Shown here one piece after another: positions 48,064 to 60,330 of a stretch of 64,000 bases of DNA (position 1 is its first letter; each line of letters opens with the position of its first letter). This DNA comes from Epiperipatus broadwayi. Lineage: Eukaryota; Onychophora; Udeonychophora; Euonychophora; Peripatidae. The position numbers were made by a program, and so were the translations under genes. The stretch is taken from assembly GCA_028023455.1 (NCBI GenBank), contig JAQFVV010000022.1, positions 5,175,998 through 5,239,997 on the forward strand. The letters run 5' to 3'. The notes below the pieces were generated by a model that was given only the letters and a program-made list of their open reading frames with translations, was not told where the DNA came from and did no database searches.

Positions 48064-48260
48064 ATACCAGGCATGTCCAAGATTGGTAGCTCGCAAGGGG
48101 GCTGAAAGTAGACTGCAAAGCTGTTGTGAATAATGAAAAATTATAGTGATAAATTCGGAGCTGATTTGAAAATAAAAAAGTAAATGAGCTTGTATTTTGT
48201 AATTAGTGATTCTCGGCTTCAACTTACAATAATGTGAAAACCATACACACTTCACATGCT
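48064..48260 (+). other. Possible hAT left terminus
   Basis: CAGGCATGTCCAAGATTGGT begins at about 48,072 and is followed by GCTCGCAAGGGGGCTG, a pattern seen at the left ends of some animal hAT elements. It lies about 1.2 kb upstream of the hAT transposase relic, with a piggyBac relic in between. No matching right end was found. Confidence 0.3.
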
Positions 48261-48659
48261 TACGTTGCATTATTTGATAAAAAAAAAAAAAAGGTTTTTT
48301 ATGATTTTTTCTAAATATAACTTTTTTTCCCATTTTTGTTATTCTTACGGTTTAATGTTTACCAAGAAATTTATAGTTTCTCTCATAATTTTTGCTAATG
48401 ATTTCTTAAAAGTAAAAGTAATTATGATGTCTAAAAAAAAGAATTAATAAGTGATCTTTGCTCCTAAATATAGAGATTATCTTTACCATACTATCTTTTT
48501 TCTGGTAAATTAGACTTTTGATGATTGAACGTTATTACTAGATTTTCAATCACTCCTAAGCATTTTTTTAGTTATTATTTTATAAAAAATAGTTGGAAAA
48601 ATTTTTTTATGATATTCTTTTTATATATTTTGTTGTCTAAATTTTAACAATAAAAAAAT

Positions 48660-49085
48660 CCAAATATTAAAAGTAAAAATTGCAATAAAATTTAGCTAAT
48701 TAAATATATATGTGTTACCACAGTTATATATGTTAACATGACCATAGTAACATAAAATTTGGGGCTGTGTACCAGATGCATAGGGAAGTATAGTTGATAA
48801 AACTATTAAGAAATTTACTAATTACAGTTAACATTTAATAATATCATTCAAAACCAGTAAAATATTTCAAATAATGGTTTTGTGGCAGATAGCTATTAGG
48901 AACTGGGTTCAAATTATGTATCTGAGCAGATAACTATAATGTCCATGTTCACCATATAATTTTTCATAGATAAAAATGTAACTTCTGATATCTGGTTACT
49001 CAATTGTGCTCTTAGTTGTCTCATAATATTCCAAAAAGAAAGTACTGTGTTACCTGCCTAGAAAAAAGGCATGAATGATTTATTT
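48660..49085 (+). pseudogene. piggyBac transposase relic, second copy
   Basis: Plus strand, many shifts: GAVYQMHREV with VDKT-type continuation, GFKLCI-ADNYNV, HHIIFHR-KCNF-YLVTQLCS, then directly KRKYCVTCLEKRHE. The same landmarks occur in the 38.4-kb pseudogene (KMHREIAVDEA, GFKWCMCTDSHNG, KRCAVCLKNK). Everything between the CTDSHNG region and the first cysteines of the finger is missing, an internal deletion of several hundred bases. Its AT-rich 5' part may reach back to about 48,290. Confidence 0.65.
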
Positions 49086-49249
49086 ATTGACTAGAGTGAT
49101 GATTTAACACAAACCAGTATTTAGAGAGATTGCTTTATTGTTTATTAACTGAAATAAGTAATGTACTCTACAAACTTCACCTCACTTATCTTTATTTAGG
49201 AGTGTTATCTGATATGCCAGTTTCTGCAACATTTTTCTATATTGTAGCT

Positions 49250-50250
49250 TTTGACTTTGTGATCACATGAGGAGAAACAATAATGATATACCTAGCTTTA
49301 TGGATTATCATTGTACTATACATCAGCATGCTTTGTGTTCAAAAGTATTGAAATTTAATCATGTTATGAGTGTTGCCTTCAAAATTGTTAATAAAATAAG
49401 ATCAAAAAGCTTATTACATTGTCAATTCTGAGTGTGCTAAAGGAATGTGAGAGTGAACCTAGTGAATTGTTATTACATACTGACATAAAGTGGTTAAGTT
49501 GAACAAAATTTTTAGTCAGATTCAGAGAACTTCTACCATAAATAAGATAATTTTTGGGAACTAAAGGTGATTTATATTTAGAACTGAATGATAAAGAATG
49601 ACTTCTTGACCTCACCTTTTTCTGTGATATTACAGAAAAACTAAATAACTTAAATGTAGAACAACAAAGAAAAAATAAAATAATAATAGTTATGATAAGC
49701 ACTTTGAAGTCATTCAAGGAAAAATTAAGTATGTTTGTAATGCAACTGAAGCATTGTGAATTAAAACATTTTGAAAATATGGCTGAGAAGTCTAAAGATA
49801 GAAAGAATCTAATTTACAACAAATATATTGAAAATATAATACTCCTCATAAAGGAATTTGAAGGAAGATTCATGCAATTTGACAAAATTGAAGATATCAC
49901 TAGTTTTTTGTCTTATCCATTTAATGTTAACATCAATATCAAAGATATAGCTCTGAAGTTAAGTGAATTTATGCATACAGATTCAATGAGCCTGGAAAAA
50001 GAAATAGTAAATATTAAATATGATATACATTTAAAATCAATGGCTTCAAATGGATAAATATTCAAATATTTGGTTCAACATATTTGTATGAATCAGGATT
50101 TTCCTGCGTGTATGCGATAAAAACTAAACATAGGTCACAATTATTGGATCTACATTTGGAATCATGTTAAAGCATTAGTTTAAGTTCATACAAGCCAAAT
50201 TTTGACAAACTCGCCGAAACTATGCAATGCGAAGTGTCATCAAAATAATA
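49250..50250 (+). pseudogene. hAT transposase (ZBED5/GTF2IRD2-like) pseudogene
   Basis: Plus strand. NNDIPSFMDYHCTIHQHALC, VLKFNHVMSVAFKIVNKIRS and LLHCQF occur at 49,280-49,430; a decayed WLSR/FRELL region follows. The longest clean frame is 49,692-50,057 (121 aa: ISTLKSFKEKLSMFVMQLKH, FEGRFMQFDKIEDITSFLSY PF). After a stop, IFGSTYLYESGFSCVYAIKT, KHRSQLLDLHLESC and NFDKLAETMQC give the C-terminal hAT dimerisation region. The block order is that of the hAT lineage that also gave rise to ZBED5- and GTF2IRD2-like proteins. Stops and shifts inactivate it. The N-terminal zinc finger was not found. Confidence 0.85.
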
Positions 50251-52060
50251 ATAAAAATATTTTGTTTTTACTTTGTAATTTTTTTTGTTTGTAAAATTTG
50301 CATCTAATTTATTTTAATAAAATTCTAAAACAATAATTTTTTTTTCTATATATTTTCTCGAATTTTTTTTAAATTTAAAACCAGCTCTAGAAAATAATTA
50401 TTTCTAGGTAATTCAATAATTGTAATTTAATAAATATTTTATGAAGCAACATGAATGTATTATAATACTAAAGGGAGCTGAGGTAATTTAATAGTAGTCA
50501 TAGTAAAATAGCTTAGATAGTTCATATCTTATAGAAAAAAAATTCATCATTTCATAAGTATCTTCTAAAAATGTCACTAATATTTCTGAGTACCTAAAAA
50601 ACCCTTACAAAAAAAGCAACACCAATTCATAAATACATTCTTAAAAAAACAGGACTTTGAACTGTTATTTTTTTTTTTTGGCAAAAATGTTTTGCCCAAT
50701 TTCTGGTTCGAAGCCCCAAAAAAACATAGTAGCTCTCAGATACAATTTCACCAAAAGCATAGGCCCCAATGTCTAAAATTTTGGCCATTCCTGCTATAAT
50801 CTGAGGGCTTATATTAAGCAATAGATGAAATTACTATAAAGATAGGACAAACTCAATACTAAAAATAATATTTAAAAGTAACAGCATTAAAAGAGCAACT
50901 ACATTTAACACCACATCTATAAAACATTTCATTATTAATTCATCATTATGGCCATATTCATTATGATGATGACATTACCCATGCTCTACATAAAAAATAT
51001 TTATTAAAAATTAAATGCTTATGTCAACAAAGCTATAGGAATTTATAACTGGCTACTAACAGTATCAAATTAAATATTTTCAATCACACAATATCTAAAC
51101 TGGCAATACATGCAACACAGGACAACTGCCATATACAAAATAAATATTCATTAGCAATTAAACATTATTATAAAGCAAAATCATAAATAATTATCTTCAA
51201 ATAATATAAATTATATATTTTATAATCTTTACTAAAATATGACATCAATAAAATAAGAATGAACTGTCATTTATCACATTTGTATTATTTTTTAACATTA
51301 TAATAAAATGTTTTGAAATATTAATTTGAATACAGATTTTATCAACAGATATATTAATTTAGACAATGTTTAAGAACTAATAAATTATGATAAACTAATA
51401 TTGGCATTAAAATGTTTATATGCAATGCAGATTTATAAATTGTTTTTAGTTACTGTAATTTATTTAATAGCGAAGTTCTATTTATCTTTTGTAATTTTAA
51501 CGATTCTATCAGTTGATTTTTCCATTATTGTGTTCCATTTTAAATATAGACAGAAGACAAGTCTTTACAAAGTTGAAGGAAATCATAATTTTTGCAGCAG
51601 TTGATGGTTTAAAAAGTAATCCTATTCATTATATGAAAGAATAGATTTTCCATGTGAGCTTGGGTCATCATTCTTGAAATAAAAATATATATTTAGAAAA
51701 TTAATTTTAGAGAGCTTAAAGTTTACTATTTTTTAAAGAATATGATCTAATATGTTTATATGATCAATTGATATTACAAGAAATTATTCTTGACAAAGAG
51801 CCAACAGAACAATAAATGATTTTGGTAGTTTAATTAAAATATTTAACAAAAATAATAATGTCAGTTCCTTACAGTTTAATCTTTTAAATACAACAAAATT
51901 GATTTCATCTAAATAAAGAGTACACAATGTGTTTATTTAATGATAATAGCAAGATACTTTACACATTTAATGACATCATGTTTTATAAATCATTAAATAA
52001 AAATGTTTTTCCATACATTTCCTTAACTTATTGGCTATTGAAATATATGTCATTTTAATA
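50251..52060. other. Spacer; one unexplained short frame
   Basis: Mostly AT-rich. Reverse strand 50,821-50,627 (64 codons) reads SPQIIAGMAKILDIGAYAFG and SESYYVFLGLRTRNWAKHFC, more protein-like than most chance frames here, but I recognise no family. Confidence 0.3.
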
Positions 52061-52064
52061 TATA

Positions 52065-53436
52065 TACACCTTTATCCCACTTAGCAATTGTCTACTTAGC
52101 GATACTTTACAATAGCGATCATCATCAATTTGTACCTACTATTTCGAATCGATTATTCACTATAATGATCGGGAAAAAAATTTTTTTTACATTTTTTTGG
52201 AATTTTTTTGCATCGCTGATGACATCAGAGAATAGGTATTTTAAATTCATTTTACCCAAAAGCCAAAGTACATTACTGTAATACGTAGTAATGACTTTGC
52301 TGTAATTGTATAGCACATGCAATATTTTATTCATGAAAGACAATGTTAGTGCTGCATTCAGTATTTTGATTATAAAACATATAAAGTTAAAATATATATA
52401 ATTACTGAATCTATAATACTGTACACATATAAGTGTTGAATGTCTTTAGAAAAATTAAACTTTATTTAAATATAATGTACAGACTTGGATTATTTAAATA
52501 AAGTTTAATTTTTCTAGACATTCAACACTTATATTAGATGATGAAAACAGTACAACTAAAATACCATCATCACAAACTTTCAGGAAAACACTAAATACTA
52601 ATATTAAATTGTGTGTGTGTGTTCCTTAATTACGTACACCCAAGTGGTTTCAAATCAAAAGAAAAACAACATTTTAAAGTGAGAATGTTGAATTAGAAAA
52701 AAATTTAAAAAGAAAAACAGATTGCATTTAAGATAAGTGTTAATGAATAATTTTTCTACATGAATGGGGGGGAGGGGGGCACTATCACATTAGTAAAAAT
52801 ATACAGTAAGAAAAATAAACTTAGCGTATGTTTTAGAAAATTAGAACAGATTTTTTTTCTTTTAAAATAAGTTGATTTTTTTTTCTAAAGTTGACTGATT
52901 TATGATAGGCATTAAGTCTTTTCTTAATCTGGAGTACAGTAATAAGTCTTTATGTTCAATTAAATAATTTATAATTAAACATTGTTTTTTAATTTGAATA
53001 ATTTCACATAAGTAATAAACATAAATGTACAGTACTGTAATACAACTGTTAAAAAAATGCACTTCAGTATGGATTGTTTTTTTATTACGATGAAAAACTT
53101 CTGCGGAAGAATATAAAGCCTCTTAAATTCAAATTTAGTTTCACTTTCTCTTTCTTTTTGCTGTACTGTACTTTTTAAACAGTGAAAATATGCTTTTTTT
53201 TCCTAGTGATATAAAACTTTTCTTTTAGATACCATATTTAGTCATCATTGCCATGAAAAAAATCAAGAAAATCTTTGAGCTTGAAAACCAATGTGGATAT
53301 TTTACGTCATTGACTGAAACCGACCAATTTTTTTCCCATAGACCCCCATTATAAATACGTATTCTGTATACAATATTCTTGCTTAACGATGAGTTTTGGA
53401 GGACCAATTGCCATTGCTAAGCAGGGTAAAGGTGTA
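52065..53436. mobile_element. TA-flanked DNA transposon, CACCTTTA terminal repeats
   Basis: 52,067 begins CACCTTTATCCCACTTAGCA; the other end, read on the opposite strand from 53,434, begins CACCTTTACCCTGCTTAGCA. Both are flanked by TA. Length is 1,368 bp. The termini share the CACCT tip with the 25.7-kb element, and both have TA targets, so they probably belong to one superfamily (Tc1/mariner/pogo type). No transposase frame remains. A separate long hairpin sits inside at 52,431-52,530. Confidence 0.75.
52431..52530. repeat. 40-bp-stem hairpin nested in the 52-kb transposon
   Basis: 52,431-52,472 and 52,491-52,530 are reverse complements, with a 2-base difference and an 18-base loop. The arm sequence (TTTAAATAAAGTTTAATTTT, CTAGACATTCAACA, AGATGATGAAAA) also forms the terminal arms at 58.9 and 59.4 kb, so it is the end of a dispersed element. 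Confidence 0.85.
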
Positions 53437-55225
53437 TATATTTGTGTAATCTTATAATTGAATATTTATAAATATACAAATACAAACAAGACTTAATTAA
53501 TAGACAGGCAGCAAATGTTAAGATCATGGAATTGTGGGGAGAATGACTATGAGAATAATTGAAAGTGCTCCTAAGTGGATAAAAAAATTTAAAGTTATAC
53601 TTAAAATATATCTAATTACTGTATTTATAAATATTCAATTACAAGATTACATATATTGATTTGAAGAAATACAGACATTGAATTATAATATTATTAGATA
53701 TATATATACAACGAATTACTTTCAATTTTAAATCAGTCAATGTGTAACATATTCTTATAATTTTGGCACTATACCAAAATAACTAACAAATCATTCCCCT
53801 CCTTCCCCAATTTGAACAACTAATATTGCCACCATGTTTGGAATATTATCTATCTCCATAAAGTTGTTTTTCTACATTTTATTTTTAATAAATCCCACGC
53901 AAACTAAGTTTCCAATATTTGTGCAATTTAATAAAAAAAAACTTGTTCACTTTTCAAATCAATTACCTCTTCATCTTTTCCCCTAACTTTATTAAAGATC
54001 TGATAATATACCATTTATTATTAGACAGTTCTTCCAATTCATGCAATTTCTTTTTTTTTGGAAATGATCTTTAGTTATTGGTGACTAAATAAAAAATCAT
54101 TATTCAATGGAAGTTTGAGTCTACAGTCAGATCTTTTTTAAAAAAATTCTGCCATTAGTATTCAGTTGTTTGCAACTTTTTTAGTTTATTAATAGACAAT
54201 AGGATAACTACTTATATAATAATAAAAGATAAAATAAAGGGCTCAACAGCTAGAGAAAAATTACGTCATTCCAAGATTGTTGATGACCATATTATAATGC
54301 AATTACACTTTCTTTTTGTTTATATTGTAAGTATACTGATTAATTAGCAATTTGATAATCATTACTGATCCTAAGCTTGCTTGTGACTATCAAAAATAAA
54401 ACGAAACCCAATAAAAGGTGACTTTTTTTCGTTTAATGGAAAAAATCGTAATTTATTATAAAATGACAAAAATTGCCAAATTATAAATGTCTTGTTTTAT
54501 TTCTAATGCAAATGATAGATTTATGTAAACTTACTTAATATTAGCAAATATCTTCGTGTGAATATAAAATGTAATTATATAGTATAAGATAGAAATTTAA
54601 ATTTTTATTAAGTATCATTAAAACTTTAAGTTCAATACATATCTCAATCTTAAAATTGTTTAGTTTAAACAGACAAATTTTATTTATATATTAACAGTTG
54701 AATGTCGCGTTTTAAGGATTTATTTAATCTAGTTTAAAATTTTTGATTCTCATGTGATCTATTTTTATATAATATTTAACTTTTATAAATAACTGACGTA
54801 ATTTCGTCCTATTTTATGTTTAATCTGTTATACATTATAAATAAAAGAATCATATAAGTGTTATATTTGTATTATATTTCAAGATATATATATTATTAAT
54901 TGAAAAAGATATATAAGTATGCATTCAAATTAGCAAACTTTTAATATAATAAATAAATGCAAAAGTTATGCCTGCAATATATTTTACATTGTTTACAATA
55001 TAATCCTTAAAGGCATTTTTCACTCTCGATTATTTCATTATCATTAAAGCATGTATTTCAGAGAATACCTACTACAAGTATATTTTTTTCTTAACATTAA
55101 AATCATCAATACAAAAATCCATTCATACTGTTTCTGCTGCCAAACGAATATATCATATGACATTTTATTCTCATTTTAATACAAATTATTTAAATAAATT
55201 ACGCAATATATTATAAAATACGTTT
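53437..55225. other. AT-rich spacer, nothing recognised
   Basis: No gene, RNA or clear repeat seen. Confidence 0.5.
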
Positions 55226-55227
55226 AT

Positions 55228-55480
55228 GTACGAGGTAAGATAATTTAATTCCCGGAATGCACTTTCAGAAAATATACATGTGGAAGTGTATTCTAGTAGT
55301 TACTGTCACCTTCAAAATAGTATCCTTGTGTATCTATACATTGATTAAAATGGTGTCCCATTTCTGGAAGTACAGCTTCAACTCATTTTCAAAAATACTG
55401 TTGACAGCTGTTTCACATTCTTTTGGTCAGTCGTTATACCAACTATTTAATTTTAAACTTATGTTTTACAAATTGATTCT
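55228..55480 (-). pseudogene. mariner transposase C-terminus with terminal repeat
   Basis: Reverse strand, about 55,370-55,308: MGHHFNQCIDTQGYYFEGDS followed by NY and a stop, the typical mariner C-terminal ending (a tryptophan/basic helix, then C-I---G-YFEGD). Just outside, CGAGGTAAGATAATTTAATT from 55,231, preceded by TA, looks like the element's terminal repeat, close to TACGAGG-type mariner ends. Upstream sequence on the reverse strand is frameshifted and fades after about 55,480. It is from a different mariner lineage than the 10.4-kb remnant. Confidence 0.75.
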
Positions 55481-56285
55481 ATATTTATCCCAATTTTTTA
55501 ATACATCCTTTTTTATTATTAAACTACTATTTTTGATGCAACATTTACTTTCTTTCTACAAAACTGCTTTGTGCAATCAAATTGTTTTATTTTATTGAAT
55601 TGAAATTACTTCTTTAATTATAATATTTTTACCATTACATATTTACCTTCTAAACATACCTGCCTATCTTTATCAGTTTTATATGTCAATACATTATTAA
55701 GCTTTCTTTCCATACATCGTTAATATCAATGTCTGATTCTAATGGTGTTTAAGAAGTCTATTCTTCAATGATTGCATATAGTGTGAAATGCTATATTCAT
55801 TAATTATTATTAAGCTTGCTATATATTTTTTTATCTACATTATTATTTTTTTCTTTTTTACATTGTAATAGTTCTCATTTTCATAGTTTTTAATCTCTTT
55901 CTTAATTTTCTGCTATATTGCAGTTTCTTTTCAATTATCTTTAAACAATTTTGACAAGTGAATTAATGATTTTGTAAAACTACTTTCTTTAAATAGAAAA
56001 TAAACGAAAATCGTATCAATCAAGATGTCAGTTTGTAACTTGTTTTAAAAACCCTTTTCATTGTGAGTTGTTAAAGATAAAACATGTTAACAGCAATTGT
56101 TTCTGGTCTAAAGCCAGCCTACTGTATAAGTAAATAGTTCTCAATTATTAACATAATTCTTGTTTATAGGAAACACATGGTAATGATTTTGAATAACAAA
56201 TTTTTGGATCACTGCTGAATTTATTTACAATTTCCTTAGTACTAGCATACTCTTCTATTAAATATTGTGCTCCTATTTGAAAAAA
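55481..56285. other. Spacer, nothing recognised
   Basis: AT-rich. It could hold undetectable remains of the mariner or of the LINE that follows. Confidence 0.4.
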
Positions 56286-56289
56286 AAAG

Positions 56290-56885
56290 TTTCCACCTGT
56301 GAATACTCAATTAAATACTACCATAGGAAATATTATTAGCACACCCAAATCTATTCCTTTGCAATGACTGCCTATTCTTTCTTATCCTCCACCAGATATT
56401 AGAAGAGAAAGTATCTCACAGAAAATGTATAAAAAGCTGTTAAGCAGTGTGGTCTTGCCAATAACTCAAGAAATAGTTTCATCAACTAGGACTCAATTAA
56501 AATCAAGATCATCTTTTTGGATATTTATCCAAAAATTTACATTCCAAAAATTATGGCATAAAAACTGAAATTTTTATGAGGTTCCAAGAAAATTTCTTTT
56601 TTCAGATCCAATAATAAAACCAGATGAATTTGATCTTCCTACAATAAATGGAATCTCATCAACAAAGTCAAATAACCTATGATCATTACCATTATGGGCT
56701 TCGCAAATAGAATTCAATAGATAGTGATCTTTGTAAATGTGGACAAATTCAACCTATGAACTACTTATATAATTTATCAAATCTTCCTATACTAAAGTAG
56801 CAGAATTGCAAAATTAATGACGCCTCTAATGAATCTATCTCCTAATTAAAATTTCTACTGTTTTTTTATGATATTTTGTTAATTA
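56290..56885 (+). pseudogene. LINE C-terminal fragment, third LINE clade
   Basis: Plus strand, mostly one frame with few stops: VNTQLNTTIGNIISTPKSIP, LPILSYPPPDIRRESISQKM, later PDEFDLPTINGISSTKSNNL, SDLCKCGQIQPMNYLYNLSN and ASNESIS-LKFL. These match a widespread animal LINE C-terminus: a DTQLN--MR-I-GT block, WLPVL-NI-PP--RR, a PGFDLPR region, a C-CG---Q-M-H finger, and a final W-L motif. None occurs in the 2.5-kb LINE or the RTE pieces. About 200 aa remain. The RT domain itself is missing upstream. Confidence 0.7.
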
Positions 56886-57640
56886 TTTGTTAAGTTATCA
56901 AGAAAAAATCAATTTACTAAATAGTAATAGTTTGAATAATTTCCACGTTTAGAGTAGGTTAATTTCAGAATTTAATCTTTTATTTAAATTTAATTATTTA
57001 TGCAATACTTCTTTTAAAAAATCTTAATTTTCCTTTTCCAATTTTCAGTACAGTACTTCATTTTATTTTTTTGTCTAAAAAATAGTCTCAATTCCACTAA
57101 TAATCAGTTGGTTGATTTTTTAGACAAGTTGAATGTAATCCTGAAACTTTCTGCTTTTGAGTTCACTGCACTAAATCGATAAAATCTACCACTATCAAAG
57201 TATTTAATAATAGTTTACTTGATATATAAACATGAGTAAGTGATTATTGATTAGTAGGTTAATACTTATTAATGCCATAATTTTATCTGTCTTGTATATT
57301 AAATTTGTTAACATATGGAACATTGTTGTTCCTTCACAGCCTGAAGCAGACTGGTTAGCTCCCTTACTTCTATTTGATTATTAAAATAAGGATAATATTT
57401 AATAAATATAAAAGTATGTTTATTTCTTTGGCTAAATGAGTATTATTTAATATAATTTATGTGTCTGATTGTATATTAAATTCACTCTAATTTTCCATCA
57501 CTGTTAGCAAGGATAAACTTATAAAACTCAAAAACTTAAAGAATAGTTGGATTTATTCTCTTTTACCCTTTTGCTAATACTCAGAGTATTATTTATTCAT
57601 AGTCTGATGGAGAATGGCTTTTACCTCTTATATATATATT
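56886..57640. other. Spacer, nothing recognised
   Basis: AT-rich sequence without a recognisable feature. Confidence 0.5.
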
Positions 57641-57644
57641 GATA

Positions 57645-58345
57645 TGAAGACTTTCATGGGTTGCATATATAAAATGCATATTTTGCGGGTTCATCCGTGT
57701 TAAAATATTTTAAATATTGATATACCGACATTTCGACTTGGCCACACAAGTCATCCACTGGGTGATAAAAGGTAGAAAGATAGTTGTAGAGGTGCTACAA
57801 TCACTGATTTGAAAAAAACGTTAAGTTCCACCAATAGCAAAAATGTTAAATTAAGATTGTTTTTAAAAAAATCTTTCCAAATAGGAAGTTTGCATGTATC
57901 ATCTCACTTATTGATACAAATGCAGTTAAACAACACTCATCATCAGTGGCACTCTCACTCCATACTATGGATGCAGGTCATAAAATTGATTTTTCTAGTA
58001 CCAGGATCATATCCAGATGTGATAATCTATACCAGTGCAAAATTAGAAAAGCCATTGAGATACTTAAAAGGCCAGATTGTATCAATATGTGAGATGATAC
58101 ATGCAAATTTCCTTCTATTTGGAAAGATTTTTTAAAAAAACAATCTTAATTTAACATTTTTGCTGTTGGTGGAACTTAATGTTTTTTTTCAAATCAGTGA
58201 TTGTAGCACCTCTACAACCATCTTTCTACCTTTTATCACCAAGTGGATGACTTGTGTGACCAAGTCAAAATGTCAGTATATCAATATTTAAAATATTTTA
58301 ACATGGATAAACCCGCAAAATATGCCTTTTATATATATGTCTGTG
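57645..58345 (+). mobile_element. Penelope-like element, truncated foldback copy
   Basis: A second copy of the element at the window start. 58,078-58,345 (end of the GIY-YIG frame plus 3' tail) is present again in inverted orientation at 57,647-57,919. Between them, 57,920-58,077 encodes a fragment of the nuclease C-terminus (LIFLVPGSYPDVIIYTSAKL), almost identical to bases 650-710. RT and the GIY core are gone. Inverted partial copies at the 5' side are a known peculiarity of Penelope insertions. The 108-codon frame at 57,809 reads partly through the inverted arm and is not a real protein. Confidence 0.85.
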
Positions 58346-58895
58346 TTAAATTAAATATTTTTCATGGATTATTATTTTAATAAAGAACAGAAATAAGGAG
58401 ATCTTATCTATGTAAACAGAGACAACCTTTGCCTTTGCTGTTACCAGTAAACTAATTTACAATCTCCCTGAGGCTAAATAAGTTTTCTGCATTAAACTAT
58501 AATAGGTCTTTTGTAGGGATTTTTTCTTGAAGTAAAAGAAGGTCCTCTTTTACTTCAAACTCAAGTTGTTAAATGGATTTAAACCCAGAAAGCTATTTAT
58601 ATAGACGTGAGAATGTGAAAGAATAACATATTTCTTGACATTCTGCAAATAATATTTTTAACTTTCTCAGAGAGTTGTATATGCTGAATGAAATATTTTC
58701 CAGGATTATTATTTTAATAAAAAACAGAAATTAGGAAATTTTATCCATGTAAACAAAGATAACCTCTGCCTTTGATGTTGGCAGGAAACTATCAATTAGT
58801 GTTAATTGACAATCTCCCTGAGTCTAAATAAGTTTTCTTCATTAAACTATAATAGTTATTTGCCTGAAAGTTTGTGATGATGGCTTTTTAGATCT

Positions 58896-59459
58896 GGTAA
58901 TATGTTGGACTATTTCCAACATCTGCTATTAAATGTCTAGAAATTTTTGAACTTTATTTAAACTTTTTCAAATGCAAACATTTATTAGTAATAACACACA
59001 AATAGATATGTCAGTATATTATACAATGTTTGAGTGATAATATTCTCTGCTTTTTTAGGTGTTTCTGATATGACCAGTCACAACATTAACATAGGAATCA
59101 AACATACTCATACACCTTTAGTTTCTTGAATATTGAATTTTAAAGAGTGCTTTAACAAACTGAGCTTTGACAAAATAGCTTAGTTTATTAGAGTGTTGCC
59201 TTAAAATTTGATATTCAAAAATCTAAAGATGTAACTTTTGACTTCTATGCTAATATTGTCACTGGTCAGGTTATCAACAGGTGAAGAAGAGTGAAGAATG
59301 CCATTGGAAACATTGGATAATCTTTTAACTTGTGTTGTCTATTTATGTGTTATTATTAACAGTTGCTTGTATTTGATAAAGTTTAAATAAAGTTAAAATT
59401 TTCTAGACAATCAACATTTAATTGTAGATGATGAAAATAGTCCAACATATTATCAAACC
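58896..59459. mobile_element. Element with 70-80-bp terminal inverted repeats
   Basis: 58,896-58,963 (GGTAATATGTTGGACTATTT, CTAGAAATTTTTGAACTTTA) is matched on the opposite strand by 59,381-59,459. The interior of about 420 bp has no coding. The arms belong to the same family as the hairpin at 52.4-52.5 kb. Confidence 0.65.
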
Positions 59460-59844
59460 TATAATAGCACTTTTTGGGTTTACTGCTGGAATAAAAAGAG
59501 GTTTTTTTTAACTTAAAACCCAAGTTGTTAAATTGATTTAAACCCAGAAATATATTTTCTATAGGTTTAAAAATGTAAAAGAATATCACCTTTATTGAAA
59601 TTCTGCAAATAATATTTTTTATCTTCTTCAGAGAGTTCTAATTGTTAAATTAAATATTTTTCATGGATTGTTAATCTAATAAAGAATGGAAATAATATTT
59701 TACTTTTAAAAATATACATTTATGTACAATGAAAACTTTTACATATAATCAATCATTAAACAAGGTCTAGTACCTCTCGTTCTATTGAGAGTGTGAGAGT
59801 TGTAATTATGAATAAAACAATCAAAGAAGATTAGAGTATATTAG

Positions 59845-60330
59845 TCCAAGAGTGCGGTGTTCATGTATGTCCATGTGTCTTTGATCATTTTTTTTGATGA
59901 ATAGCCTTCATCCCTTTTCTTTATTTTCTCCAAGCTGTTACAAAACAATTGAACTACTTCTGATTCTAATTTTCCAATAACTATCTTACATCTGGTTTTC
60001 CATAATGAGAATGGTCAAGATTGCAATTCGGATCAGTCCAAAATTTTTGTAATTTATATAGTCTCATATTGAGGTGATACAATTCACTCCCATTTGGGAG
60101 TGATCATGGATGAATTTCCTGACTTTGTCAAATCACGTACATGCTCCAATTAGGTGTTCAATTGTTCCATCTTCTTGCCCACACAATTTACATATAGGGT
60201 CAAGTTTTTTTGAAACCCCTTTTATATACAACAAACCAATTGGTGGGCAAAGCATCATGATTTAATTTGATTACAAAATTGATTAATTTTGGCTCCAATG
60301 CCCAGAATTTAGTTCTTGATAAGAGGCTAT
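59845..60330 (-). pseudogene. LINE ORF2 C-terminus, third copy of the 2.5-kb clade
   Basis: Reverse strand: FWALEPKLINFVIKLNHDAL, PTNWFVVYKRGFKK, DPICKLCGQEDGTIEHLIGA, then after a shift RCKIVIGKLESE, VVQLFCNSLEKIKKRDEGYS and DTWTYMNTAL. The blocks match in order those at 2,579-3,130 (SLEPKFLDFIIKINLNALPT, DPICGLCACEDETIDHI, KIKKRDQLLASSK, DTWSLTAL). Only the C-terminal 150 or so codons survive, with shifts. Like the other two copies, it lies on the reverse strand. Confidence 0.82.

Noticed and set aside
57809-58135. 108-codon frame as an intact protein
   Set aside because: Its first third reads antisense through the inverted Penelope arm; only the C-terminal part is nuclease-derived.
59381-59460. 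GATGATGAAAATAGTCC as a hammerhead core
   Set aside because: There is no CUGANGA with a stem II before the GAAA, and the sequence is explained as a terminal inverted repeat.
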